Below, one piece after another: positions 19,850-27,456 of a stretch of 64,000 nucleotides of DNA (positions within the stretch are counted from its first letter, which is position 1; the number at the start of each line of letters is the position of its first letter). Origin of the DNA: Nocardioides limicola (GTDB lineage Bacteria > Actinomycetota > Actinomycetes > Propionibacteriales > Nocardioidaceae); assembly GCF_016827675.1 (NCBI RefSeq), contig NZ_JAERJA010000013.1:1-64000 (forward strand), given 5' to 3'. The position numbers and the translations under genes were made by a program. The notes beneath the pieces are model-generated. The model made no database searches. It worked only from the letters and a program-made list of their open reading frames with translations, and was not told the origin of the DNA.

Positions 19850-19930
19850 CAAGGTCACCGGCTCCGTGCGAAGCCCTGCCCGTGCCACATCACTCCCCAC
19901 GGCGGGGCCCCATCGGGGAGGATGGGGCGG

Positions 19931-20338
19931 ATGGACGTCCTCAGCAGTCGGATCCTGCTGCGCCCCTCGGACCCCGAGCGCAGCCGGCGCTTCTATCGCG
20001 ACACCCTGGGTCTCGCGGTGCACCGCGAGTTCGGCGACCCGGACGCGCCCGGGCTGGTGTTCTACCTGGGCAACGGTCTCCTCGAGATCAGCGGTCGGGC
20101 GACGGAAGCTCACGGCCAGGGGATCGCGCTGTGGATACAGGTCCGAGACGTGCACGCCGAGCATCGCCGTCTGGTGGAGGCCGGTGTCACGATCCTTCAG
20201 CCGCCGCGAGTCGAGCCGTGGGGACTCGTCGAAATGTGGGTGGCGGATCCAGACGGTGTCCGGATCGTCCTCGTCGAGGTCCCGGACGACCACCCGCTTC
20301 GGCGGGACCAACGCGGTCTGCCCGCACCTCCCGGCTGA
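19931..20338 (+). CDS. VOC-family (glyoxalase/bleomycin-resistance fold) protein
   Basis: A 135-residue small metalloenzyme-fold protein. The two beta-alpha-beta-beta-beta halves are visible: LLRPSDPERSRRFYRDTLGLAVHREFG ends the first half and VEPWGLVEMWVADPDGVRIVLVEV the second. The end-of-strand Glu in GNGLLEISG and the C-terminal Glu in IVLVEVP are typical metal ligands. Substrate unknown. The start at 19931 follows a good Shine-Dalgarno site (ggagg with eight-base spacing); homology also starts there. It lies just downstream of tRNA-Thr, inside the putative 3.2-kb island. Its last codons overlap an IS630-like remnant. Confidence 0.85.
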   Translation: MDVLSSRILLRPSDPERSRRFYRDTLGLAVHREFGDPDAPGLVFYLGNGLLEISGRATEAHGQGIALWIQVRDVHAEHRRLVEAGVTILQPPRVEPWGLVEMWVADPDGVRIVLVEVPDDHPLRRDQRGLPAPPG

Positions 20339-20405
20339 GCGGGCGCGGATCGTGCTCTTGGCCGCAGACGGGGTAGCGAACACGCGGATCGCGGAGCTCT
20401 TCTGG
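20328..20405 (+). pseudogene. Remnant of an IS630-family transposase (N-terminal HTH fragment)
   Basis: In the frame read from 20328 the sequence encodes LPAERARIVLLAADGVAN followed by TRIAEL. This matches the helix-turn-helix start that IS630-type transposases share. Homology stops after about 25 codons, no DDE catalytic region follows, and the first codons are shared with the VOC gene. It is a scrap of a lost insertion element and supports mobility of this segment. Confidence 0.65.
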
Positions 20406-20512
20406 AGGATCTCGTGCCACGCTGCCGACACCTGGTCCTGTCCGTCGCCCCATGCCCACGTGGCCTCGGCCGGATCTGAGGTCGAGTTCTCGTGGAAGCT
20501 ATGCCGTCGTCA

Positions 20513-21148
20513 TCAGCGGTCAGCCGGCTGTGGTGCTCGGCTGAGCCGGTAGAACACCTCGCTGAACTTGAAGGCCTTCGCGACGGGGTCCGGGTCGGTG
20601 TCCGCGTCGACGACGTCCGTGATCACCCAGTCGGGGAACGCTTCCTCGACGTCACCCCGGGTGCACCCGCGGGGCAGCGGGCCACGGTTGCGGGGTGCGA
20701 AGCAGTCGAGGATCAGGGTGGCGTTCCTCGACGTGATGGCCGTGACCTCGCGCCCCATCGCCAGCCGCTGCTCCGGGTTGAGCCCGTGGAACGTTCCGGT
20801 GTCGACCACCAGGTCGTAGCCCGAGCCGACGGCGGACTCGAGGTCGTGGGTGACATCGCCGACCACCGCCCGAATGTCGACTCCGGCCTCGCGGATGTGC
20901 TCTTGCGCGCGTGCCACAGCCTTCGGGACGTTGTCGACACCGGTCACCTGCCAACCCCGCCTTGCCAGGGGAACACCCCAGGTCGCCTGGCCGCAGCCGA
21001 GGTCCAGCGCCTTGCCGTACGGCGGCTCCTTGCCTCGCTCCTCACGCTCGAACAGCCCCATGAGCGCGTCGGCGAAGGGCTTGTGATGGGCCAGGTCCTC
21101 CCACGGGTGGAAGCCGACTCGGTAGGACATCTTGTAGAAAACGTTCAT
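20513..21148 (-). CDS. Class I SAM-dependent methyltransferase
   Basis: A 211-residue Rossmann-like methyltransferase. Motif I is ALDLGCGQATWGVPLA, followed by VTGVDNVPKAVARAQE (acidic ribose-binding residue) and DLVVDTGTFHGL at the motif IV position. The C-terminal half (ITSRNATLILDCFAP; FYRLSRAP) is a typical small-molecule methyltransferase. Substrate unknown. The ATG at 21148 is fixed by an aaggag Shine-Dalgarno site seven bases upstream; the longer frame to 21340 lacks one. A 45-codon open frame ends exactly on this start (TGATG), so translation may be coupled to it. Confidence 0.87.
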   Translation of the reverse strand: MNVFYKMSYRVGFHPWEDLAHHKPFADALMGLFEREERGKEPPYGKALDLGCGQATWGVPLARRGWQVTGVDNVPKAVARAQEHIREAGVDIRAVVGDVTHDLESAVGSGYDLVVDTGTFHGLNPEQRLAMGREVTAITSRNATLILDCFAPRNRGPLPRGCTRGDVEEAFPDWVITDVVDADTDPDPVAKAFKFSEVFYRLSRAPQPADR

Positions 21149-21285
21149 CACTGATCTCCTTCGCAGACGATCACTGGACGACGGCCGGCTGGATGTTGGC
21201 GATGAGGACGCTCGCCTCGCCGCCCCCGACGCGGACCGAACACCCTCATCGACTCGCCGGCCGTCTGCCGCGACAGGCTGGGCAT
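21148..21285 (-). CDS. Small upstream open frame (45 codons) coupled to the methyltransferase
   Basis: It begins with ATG behind an almost ideal Shine-Dalgarno site (aaggagg, 21292-21298) and ends with TGA overlapping the methyltransferase ATG. The product is basic (MPSLSRQTAGESMRVF... then Arg-rich) and not recognised. In the second half, the +1 frame reads a more protein-like GGGEASVLIANIQPAVVQ before a stop 10 bases before the methyltransferase's own Shine-Dalgarno site. One base too many near 21235 (true frameshift or sequencing error) would turn this into a different, about 38-residue peptide. Whether it is a real peptide, a leader or a decayed gene is open. Confidence 0.4.
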   Translation of the reverse strand: MPSLSRQTAGESMRVFGPRRGRRGERPHRQHPAGRRPVIVCEGDQ

Positions 21286-21348
21286 CGATTCCTCCTTCCC
21301 CCGATGTTGCGACGATAGAAGAACGCGCGGATCGCGGCATCGGCGAAG

Positions 21349-22992
21349 TTACCCACGATCGTTTGGGCCCTGATGTGGGTACCGCCGTGAGAGCAGGTCG
21401 GACTCGTAGGCCGCCGCGGTCGCCGCCGCGCGCGACGAGACGCCAAGTTTGGTGAAGATGTTGCTCATGTGCCGGTCGACTGTGCGCTCGCTCAGGCCGA
21501 GCTCGGCACCGATGGACCGGTTGGTGTGACCGGCGGCCACCAGCCGCAGCACCTGTTGCTCCCGCGCCGTGAGCTGCGCCGGCCGATCGCCCCCGAGCGC
21601 TGCCAGATCCGGGCGGGCTCCGAGCCGTTCGAACGTCGCCCGCGCTTCATCGGTCTCCAGCCGGGCGCCCTCGTCGTCGCCCAGGGACCGGCGAGCGCGA
21701 CCGATCAGCACCGCACATCTGGCTACCTCGTACGGCGCAGCCAACTCGCGGAAGCCGTCGCTCGCCTTCCGCAGGTCGCCCAACGCGCCTCTCGGGTCAT
21801 CCTCGGCCAGGCGCACGGCCCCACTGGCTCGTCGGGCTACCGCGTCGAGCATCGGTGAGGAGAGACCGGACGCGACCGCCGCGAGCTCGGCTGCGCCTGA
21901 CTTCGCGTCGACCACACGGTCATTGGCCAGCATGATCTCGACGAACGCGTCCAACAGCCAGGAGCGGCCGATGGGGTCCTCAGCCTCGGCCAGCGCGCGG
22001 TCGATGGCCTGAGCCGCGTCCTCACGACGGCGCTGGCGCAGGCGCAGCAGCGCCAACCCAGGTTGTGGATCTCGCCCGGCACTGCTCGCCTCCCGATAGC
22101 AAGCCTCCGCATGGTCGAACTCGCCGAGCAGGCGGTGCAGCTCGCCTTGCTGGTAGACCGCAGCGCCGTACGGCAGCTGCCGGAACGGCTTCGCCAAGCG
22201 GGCCCTCGCCACACCGGCCTGGGCCATCGCCTCAACCCAGGCACCTTCGAGTTGGAGGAACTCCGATCGATGGACCTGGCAGACGCCCGCGAAGGGCACG
22301 AGGTCGGGTTGTGGGGCGCACCAGTCCGTGAGTCCCTTGGTCCACGCCCGTCCACGCTGTACGTCGAAGAGGTCGTAACACGCGTCGATCGCAGTGCAGT
22401 AGCTGTCGCCGACCGCGATGGGCGACATCGCCGCCGACCGCACGACCAGCATTGCCTCATCGAGCAGTCGGACGCCGGGCGTGATCTCGCCCAGGAAGAT
22501 CTGCACCCGACCGAGCGAGAGTCGGGCCAGAGCCGCGAGCTCGTCGTCGAGCCACAGCGAGGCTATCTCTGCGGACCTTGCCAAGTCCGTCGCGGCGGTG
22601 TCGAGGTCACCCTCGAAGGCCGCCCGGAGTCCCGTCAGGTAGGCCACCCGACCCGCCTCGATCGAGTCCGGCGCAGCCGGCTCGACGAGACGTTCGATGC
22701 GTGCGATCCAGCCGTTGCCCTCAGGCTGGTCGAAAGCGTTGACGAGCCGGAAGGCCAACCAGAAGGCGCAGCGCATCGCTCCGGGAACGTCACCGGAGCC
22801 GAGCCGAGCCTGGTGGGCGCGCGTCCACGCGTCGTCGCCGACGGGGTTGATCCCCACCAGGTAGGCGCTGACGCCAAGACGCTCGAGGTCGTCGACGTCC
22901 AGGCTCTCAAGCAGCGCCAGGAAGCCGTCGTACGCCTCACGCCAGGCGTGACGCTCATACGCGGTGCGTGCCAGGGCGAGAGCGGCCTCCAT
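21349..22992 (-). CDS. LuxR-type transcriptional regulator with TPR-like sensor region
   Basis: A 547-residue protein. The first ~450 residues form helical repeats resembling TPRs (EAALALARTAYERHAWREAYDGF; LHRLLGEFDHAEACYREASSAGR; VARCAVLIGRARRSLGDDEGARL). The C-terminal LuxR helix-turn-helix is clear: LTAREQQVLRLVAAGHTN, then SIGAELGLSERTVDRH and ISNIFTKLGV-like sequence. There is no N-terminal ATPase or receiver domain, so it is a one-component, protein- or ligand-sensing regulator. It lies inside the segment between the tRNA-Thr gene and its duplicated end. The start at 22992 has no clear Shine-Dalgarno site; a later start is possible. Confidence 0.85.
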   Translation of the reverse strand: MEAALALARTAYERHAWREAYDGFLALLESLDVDDLERLGVSAYLVGINPVGDDAWTRAHQARLGSGDVPGAMRCAFWLAFRLVNAFDQPEGNGWIARIERLVEPAAPDSIEAGRVAYLTGLRAAFEGDLDTAATDLARSAEIASLWLDDELAALARLSLGRVQIFLGEITPGVRLLDEAMLVVRSAAMSPIAVGDSYCTAIDACYDLFDVQRGRAWTKGLTDWCAPQPDLVPFAGVCQVHRSEFLQLEGAWVEAMAQAGVARARLAKPFRQLPYGAAVYQQGELHRLLGEFDHAEACYREASSAGRDPQPGLALLRLRQRRREDAAQAIDRALAEAEDPIGRSWLLDAFVEIMLANDRVVDAKSGAAELAAVASGLSSPMLDAVARRASGAVRLAEDDPRGALGDLRKASDGFRELAAPYEVARCAVLIGRARRSLGDDEGARLETDEARATFERLGARPDLAALGGDRPAQLTAREQQVLRLVAAGHTNRSIGAELGLSERTVDRHMSNIFTKLGVSSRAAATAAAYESDLLSRRYPHQGPNDRG

Positions 22993-23024
22993 AGCGCTAT
23001 TAGAGCAAGTCGTCCACCCTGACC

Positions 23025-23084
23025 TGAGGATGTCGCGGGTTCAACTCCTGAACCAGCACACTGGACCAGCACACTGTCACCGGC
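23025..23084. repeat. Duplicated 3' end of tRNA-Thr (attachment-site-like)
   Basis: Bases 23025-23050 repeat 19815-19840 of tRNA-Thr with 25 of 26 identities (gaggatgtcgcgggttc plus actcctg). After a short insert made of a 13-bp direct duplication (accagcacactgg / accagcacactgt), the tRNA end ctgtcaccggc resumes (23074-23084). The 5' half of the tRNA is absent. This looks like the far attachment site of an element once integrated at tRNA-Thr. Confidence 0.75.
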
Positions 23085-23111
23085 GCCGCGCAGAACCGGT
23101 GCCGCAAAGGG

Positions 23112-24338
23112 TCAGCCTGTCCTCGAGATTCGGTGCGCACGCTCGGCGAACCGGTCGAGAGCGTCGAAGACGTCGGTCGCCTGCCAGACGACGTTCCTCT
23201 TCTGAGCTTCGCCGTGGACGGTCTTGGGCTTGGAGAGGGCTCCGGCCTCCTGGAGTTGGCGAAGCGCGTTGTCGGCTGCCGGCTGGGTGACCTTGAACGT
23301 GTCCTGGATCAGCTTGGAGGTCACTGACGGCTGGCGGAGCAGGAACGGCAGCACCCGCCACGCGGCCGCGTCCCGGCGGGCTCGGAGGTTGTTCGCCCAG
23401 CCGCCGTGCAGCGTCGTGAGGTCGGTGGCGAGTTGCCGGCCGTTGCGAACGGCGGCGAGTGTCGCCCGGTTGAACTCTTCGATGATCGGGTTCGGGTTGC
23501 CGCTGCGGTAGGCGGTCAGTGCGTCGTAGTAGGCGTCGGTGTCGGACAGCAGTCCGGCAGACACGGGAACAGTGGTGCGGGTGGTCGCTCCACCGTTGCG
23601 GAGCATGAGGTGGACGAGGGCTCGACCCGCGCGGCCGTTGCCATCGTTGAACGGGTGAATGGTTTCGAACTGGGCGTGTGCGAGGGCCGCCTGTGCCAGC
23701 AGGGGGAGGTCGGTCCGCTCGGAGAACGCGCAAAGGTCCTTGATCGCCCCGTCGATCCTCGAAGCCAGCGGCGGGACGAAGTCCGCCCGATGTGGTGAGT
23801 AGTCGGTCCCGCCGATCCAGACCTGCTGGTCGCGAAACTGCCCCGGCTTGGCTTGGCCCTGGCCGTGCATGAGAGCTTCGTGGACGGCCAAGATGTGGCG
23901 GCGGGTGAGGGGGCCGGTGAGTTCGAGGGCGCGGTTCATCGCCGCGACATTCGCCTGGACAAGGCTGGCGTTCGACCCGACCTTGGCCAGTCCGATGTCG
24001 GCCAGCGACAGGGCCCTCGCGCCGACAGTGATGTTCTCGATCTGTGAGGACGAGGCGGACTCGGTCCGAAGCAGGACTGCGGAGAGGGGAGCGAACTCCC
24101 CGTCGAACATGGCGGAGAGTTCAGCGTCGAACCGCGTGATCGCCGCCCGTGCGTCTTCCGCCCTCGCTGCAACATCCGACTCGATCGCGAACCGCATGCG
24201 CGCTATGGTCGCGGGCACCGCCGCCCGGTAGGGCCTTCCGACGGTCGACAATCGCGAGCGATCCATCGCCTGGACAGGCGTCGTTGGCTCCCAGGCCACG
24301 TCTTCCCAGGAGAGCCTGAGCCGGTCCGTCTGTGTCAC
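23112..24338 (-). CDS. Fic-family protein (probable AMP-transferase) with C-terminal winged helix
   Basis: A 408-residue Fic protein. The catalytic motif HPFNDGNGRAGR is perfect (His229). An N-terminal inhibitory helix matches [S/T]xxxE[G/N] as Ser97-SQI-Glu101-Asn102, the auto-inhibited class II arrangement. The C-terminal part (PSVTSKLIQDTFKVTQPAADNALRQL) looks like a winged helix-turn-helix. The enzyme should transfer AMP to a protein hydroxyl and be held in check by Glu101. GTG 24338 is chosen for the aagga site upstream and the homology start (TDRLRLSWEDVAW). A 12-bp-arm palindrome lies just upstream, suggesting autoregulation by the C-terminal domain. It lies 27 bases beyond the tRNA-end repeat. 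Confidence 0.9.
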   Translation of the reverse strand: MTQTDRLRLSWEDVAWEPTTPVQAMDRSRLSTVGRPYRAAVPATIARMRFAIESDVAARAEDARAAITRFDAELSAMFDGEFAPLSAVLLRTESASSSQIENITVGARALSLADIGLAKVGSNASLVQANVAAMNRALELTGPLTRRHILAVHEALMHGQGQAKPGQFRDQQVWIGGTDYSPHRADFVPPLASRIDGAIKDLCAFSERTDLPLLAQAALAHAQFETIHPFNDGNGRAGRALVHLMLRNGGATTRTTVPVSAGLLSDTDAYYDALTAYRSGNPNPIIEEFNRATLAAVRNGRQLATDLTTLHGGWANNLRARRDAAAWRVLPFLLRQPSVTSKLIQDTFKVTQPAADNALRQLQEAGALSKPKTVHGEAQKRNVVWQATDVFDALDRFAERAHRISRTG

Positions 24339-24364
24339 ATCGATCCTTGTCTTGCCGACGCCTA

Positions 24365-24394
24365 TAGATAAGGGTAACTCACTATCCTTATCTA
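24365..24394. promoter_or_regulatory. Inverted repeat at the fic promoter (operator candidate)
   Basis: Arms tagataagggta (24365-24376) and tatccttatcta (24383-24394) are complementary except for one base, with a six-base centre. The site is AT-rich in a GC-rich surround and lies 27 bases before the fic start. Its position suits an operator bound by the Fic protein's own winged helix or another regulator. Confidence 0.6.
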
Positions 24395-24529
24395 AAGGCG
24401 AATGTGAATCAGGACCGTCACCCTCCGGATCCGCATCGCCCAGACGGACCGCCCCGGAGGATCTCCGGCCTCGAGCAATTCCCGCAAACGGTCGAGCCCG
24501 TTCTCCATGTGTGCTGCGGACTCGTTCAC
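24392..24529 (-). CDS. Possible small open frame (45 codons) upstream of fic
   Basis: GTG 24529 is preceded by gggagaaggc (a plausible Shine-Dalgarno site) and the frame ends TAG inside the palindrome. The product begins MNESAAHMENGLDRLRELL and continues with a basic stretch (VWAMRIRRVTVLIHIRL). It is not recognised. Being directly upstream of a Fic gene it could be a partner or antitoxin, but the Fic protein carries its own inhibitory motif. It may equally be a chance frame. Confidence 0.3.
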   Translation of the reverse strand: MNESAAHMENGLDRLRELLEAGDPPGRSVWAMRIRRVTVLIHIRL

Positions 24530-24588
24530 GGTTGCCTTCTCCCGGCACTGCGCCGGAAAACCTGTGTCGACCGGCTGGGTCCCGTCTC

Positions 24589-24594
24589 TAGGGT
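24589..24594 (+). promoter_or_regulatory. -10 box of leaderless VOC-protein transcript
   Basis: TAGGGT lies six bases before ATG 24601. No Shine-Dalgarno site is present. Confidence 0.55.
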
Positions 24595-24600
24595 GGGACG

Positions 24601-25035
24601 ATGGCGTCGGTCAAGCAGATCCAGGTCACCTTCGACTGTGCAGACCCCGAGCGCGTGGGTCGCTTCTGGTGCGAGGCGTTGGGGTACGTCCCGCCGCCGC
24701 CCCCGGAGGGGTTCGCGAGCTGGGAGGCCTACGAGCTCACGCTGCCGCCGGAGGACCGGGGGTCGTGGTTCGTGGGCATGGACCCCACGGGTGTCGGCCC
24801 ACGGTTGTACTTCCAGCGCGTGCCCGAAGCCAAGGTCGTCAAGAACCGGCTCCACCTCGACGTGCGGGTCGGCACCGGCCTGGTGGGCGAGGAGCGGCTG
24901 GCGGCCCTGGAAGCCGAATGCACCCGTTTGGTCGCGATCGGCGCGACCAGGGTGCGACTGCTGGTGGCCGAGGGCGGCGAGGAGTCGTGCTTGGTGATGC
25001 AGGACGTCGAGGGCAACGAGTTCTGTCTCGACTGA
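24601..25035 (+). CDS. VOC-family protein (glyoxalase-like domain)
   Basis: A 144-residue protein of the actinobacterial glyoxalase-like type: QIQVTFDCADPERVGRFWCEALGY at the N-terminus, RLYFQRVPEAKVVKNRLHLDV in the middle and CLVMQDVEGNEFCLD at the end. HLDV and the final EGNEFCL are the conserved hallmarks. Metal dependence and substrate are not evident. It is a single-gene unit between fic (divergent) and the TetR gene (convergent). Confidence 0.87.
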   Translation: MASVKQIQVTFDCADPERVGRFWCEALGYVPPPPPEGFASWEAYELTLPPEDRGSWFVGMDPTGVGPRLYFQRVPEAKVVKNRLHLDVRVGTGLVGEERLAALEAECTRLVAIGATRVRLLVAEGGEESCLVMQDVEGNEFCLD

Positions 25036-25047
25036 CGACGACTCCGC

Positions 25048-25773
25048 TCAGCCCGTCTCGCCGGCGAGGGCCCCGACGTCTCCGATCCACTCCTGCACCG
25101 GGCCCTCGGGCAACACCAGCCCGCGGCTGCGGGCCATACCCTCGATCTGGAACCAGGCCATGTCGGTGACCAGGTCGACGAAACTGTCCACGTCCGGCGA
25201 CAACTCCTCACGCGAACTCCACCGACGCACCGCCCCGAAGCAGCCGCCGATCAGCCCGAACACCCAGGGATCCAGGGCGTCCCGGTCGAACTGGGAGAGT
25301 CGGCCACCCACGATCGGCACGAAGGCACCGATGACGACCTCCACCTGCTCGACGATCTGCTGCAACGTGTCGTCGAGCGGTCGACGATCCGCGCCGGGAA
25401 TGTGTCGCTCGGCGAACTGGACCAGCGCCGCGTGGGCCACCGCCCACCGGATGTAGGCGTCCACCACCCGGTGGGTGATCTCCCGGGGCGTGCCGTCGAG
25501 GGTGATCGCCTCCAGCACCACGGTGGCGGCCCGGAGGCAGACCTCGTCCTGCACGGCCAGGTCGAGGTCGGACCGGTCGGTGAAATGCCGGTAGACGACG
25601 CTGCGGTTGATGCCCGCCCGGTCGGCGATCTGCTGGACGTGGATCTCGTGCCCCGGGGGATGGGCTTCGATCACGGCCACGGCAGCATCGATGACGGCCT
25701 GTCGGCGCTGTTGGTTGTGCTGCTCCCAACGCACCCGACGGCCGTCCTCGCCCTTGGGCCGCACCGCATTCAT
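25048..25773 (-). CDS. TetR-family regulator of the diiron oxygenase-FprB operon
   Basis: A 241-residue TetR protein. The N-terminal helix-turn-helix is VQQIADRAGINRSVVYRHF, preceded by the typical helix 1 (RQAVIDAAVAVIEAH); the rest is a helical ligand-binding domain. ATG 25773 follows aagggag. It begins 17 bases after the fprB stop, so it is the last gene of the diiron oxygenase-fprB-tetR operon and probably controls it. The matching inverted TGCAACAC elements at the operon's front (28472-28520) are the likely binding site. The inducer is unknown. Confidence 0.88.
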   Translation of the reverse strand: MNAVRPKGEDGRRVRWEQHNQQRRQAVIDAAVAVIEAHPPGHEIHVQQIADRAGINRSVVYRHFTDRSDLDLAVQDEVCLRAATVVLEAITLDGTPREITHRVVDAYIRWAVAHAALVQFAERHIPGADRRPLDDTLQQIVEQVEVVIGAFVPIVGGRLSQFDRDALDPWVFGLIGGCFGAVRRWSSREELSPDVDSFVDLVTDMAWFQIEGMARSRGLVLPEGPVQEWIGDVGALAGETG

Positions 25774-25790
25774 CCCGGCTCCCTTCACCA

Positions 25791-27455
25791 TCATGTAGCT
25801 ATGAGGGTAGCCGGACGGGGGGTGCGGGCTCGCTGAAGTCTCGTGGTGGGAGCAGCGGCCACCCGCCGCTGCTCGGCGACGTCGGTGATCTTCAGCCGTG
25901 GTCGGTCCACCGCCATCCCGCGGGCGAGCTCCTCCCGATCCAGCCGCCGCCACTCGGCGAGTCCGACCACCTCGCGCTGTCGGGAGCGGACCAGATCGGC
26001 AGCGTCGCCCTCCACCAGGGCCGGTACGCCGCGGTCGAGGTCGTCGAGGATGCTGGCCACCGTCTCCTGAGCGCAGGACTTGTTCGTGCCGATCGAGCCG
26101 GTGGGGCCGCGCTTGATCCACCCGACGACGTACGCCCCCGCCTCGACCCGGCCACGGCGGTGGGGGACCGTGCCACTCTTCTCGTCCCACGGCAGCCCGG
26201 CCACGCGCAGGCCGCGGTGGCCGATCGACCGGATCACCAGCCCGGCGTCGAGGTCGCTGGTCGTGGTGGTGGGTTCGGCGCGCAGTACGCCGTCGGCGTC
26301 GGTCACCAGCCGGTTCTCGACCAGGCGTACGCCGCTCACCCGGTCGCCGCCGAGCACCTCCACCGGGGATGCGGCGAACCGCAGCACGATCCGGCGTCTG
26401 TCGGGTCGGGGAGCGCGGGTGGCCAGTTCGCGGACCAGTCGACTGCGCTGGTCGTTCCCGGTGATCGACTCGGGTGCAAGATCCACCCGCACGTCGATGT
26501 CGTCCAGGCCGGCCAGGCCGATCAGCTCGGGCATCGTGAACGCAGCCTCGGCCGGGCCACGGCGACCGATGACCACCACTTCCCGGACCTGGCTGCGGCG
26601 CAGCGCCTCAAGGGGAGCGGGAGCCATGTCGGTCGCGGTGAGCGCGGCCGGGGGCAGGGTGAGGATCCGGGCCACGTCGAGGGCCACGTTGCCGTTGCCG
26701 ATCACCACGGCCCGCTCACTGTCCAGCGGCACCTCGAGGCCGGCCAGGTCGGGGTGGCCGTTGTACCAACGCACCACGTCGGTGGCCGACAGTGATCCGG
26801 GCAACTGCTCGCCGGGAATGTCCAGCCGGCGATCCGTGGTCGCGCCGACGGCGAACACCACCGCGTGATAGCGCTCCCGCAGCTCGGCCACGGTGAGGTC
26901 CCGGCCGATCTCGATGCCGAGGACGTAGCCGAACCGGGGGTCTCGCTCGATCGCCTCGAAGAGGCGGGTCACCTTCTTGGTCGCGGCATGGTCGGGGGCG
27001 ACGCCGTGCCGGACCAGTCCGTACGGCGTCAGCAACCGATCGTAGACATCGACGCGTTCGATCTCGGGGTGCTTCAACAGTTCATCGGCGGTGTAGAGAC
27101 CCGCAGGCCCGGCCCCGACGATCGCCACCCGGAACGGCCCCGGCCGGGCCAGCCGGCGCTGCGTGGGCACCAGGGCCAGCGGAGTGCGGTCGGGGAGCTC
27201 GAACGTGTCGTAGTACTCCGCGTTCAGCAGCCGGAACGGCTCCTGTCCCGGGCTGAGCGCACTGGTGGGGAGGATCGCGCCCACCGGGCAGGCCGTGGTG
27301 CAGGCGCCGCACCCGACACACGACGCCGGGTCGATATAGAGCATCTCGGCCTCGGCGAATCCTGGCTCGCCCGGAGTCGGATGGATGCAGTTGACCGGGC
27401 AGGCGACGACGCAGGAGGCGTCGGCGCAGCAGGACTGGGTGACGACGTAGGACAT
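25791..27455 (-). CDS. fprB: Ferredoxin-domain NADPH:ferredoxin/adrenodoxin-type reductase (FprB-like)
   Basis: A 554-residue fusion. Residues 1-60 are a bacterial ferredoxin (Cys9/10, 15, 19, 23 and CVGCGACTTACP with Cys46, 49, 52, 56), suited to a 3Fe-4S/4Fe-4S or two 4Fe-4S clusters. From ~108 an adrenodoxin-reductase-like flavoprotein follows: FAD motif VAIVGAGPAGLYTADEL, PYGLVRHGVAPDH, NADPH motif VVIGNGNVALDVARIL and the conserved GWIKRGPTGSIGTNK near the C-terminus. It matches the architecture of M. tuberculosis FprB. It should pass NADPH electrons through its own ferredoxin to an oxygenase. The diiron oxygenase gene ends one base upstream, making it the obvious partner. Confidence 0.93.
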   Translation of the reverse strand: MSYVVTQSCCADASCVVACPVNCIHPTPGEPGFAEAEMLYIDPASCVGCGACTTACPVGAILPTSALSPGQEPFRLLNAEYYDTFELPDRTPLALVPTQRRLARPGPFRVAIVGAGPAGLYTADELLKHPEIERVDVYDRLLTPYGLVRHGVAPDHAATKKVTRLFEAIERDPRFGYVLGIEIGRDLTVAELRERYHAVVFAVGATTDRRLDIPGEQLPGSLSATDVVRWYNGHPDLAGLEVPLDSERAVVIGNGNVALDVARILTLPPAALTATDMAPAPLEALRRSQVREVVVIGRRGPAEAAFTMPELIGLAGLDDIDVRVDLAPESITGNDQRSRLVRELATRAPRPDRRRIVLRFAASPVEVLGGDRVSGVRLVENRLVTDADGVLRAEPTTTTSDLDAGLVIRSIGHRGLRVAGLPWDEKSGTVPHRRGRVEAGAYVVGWIKRGPTGSIGTNKSCAQETVASILDDLDRGVPALVEGDAADLVRSRQREVVGLAEWRRLDREELARGMAVDRPRLKITDVAEQRRVAAAPTTRLQRARTPRPATLIAT

Positions 27456-27456
27456 C

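Noticed and set aside
23025..23084. Second tRNA-Thr gene
   Set aside because: Only the 3' half is present and a 13-bp duplication breaks the T-arm; no D-arm or anticodon stem can be formed.
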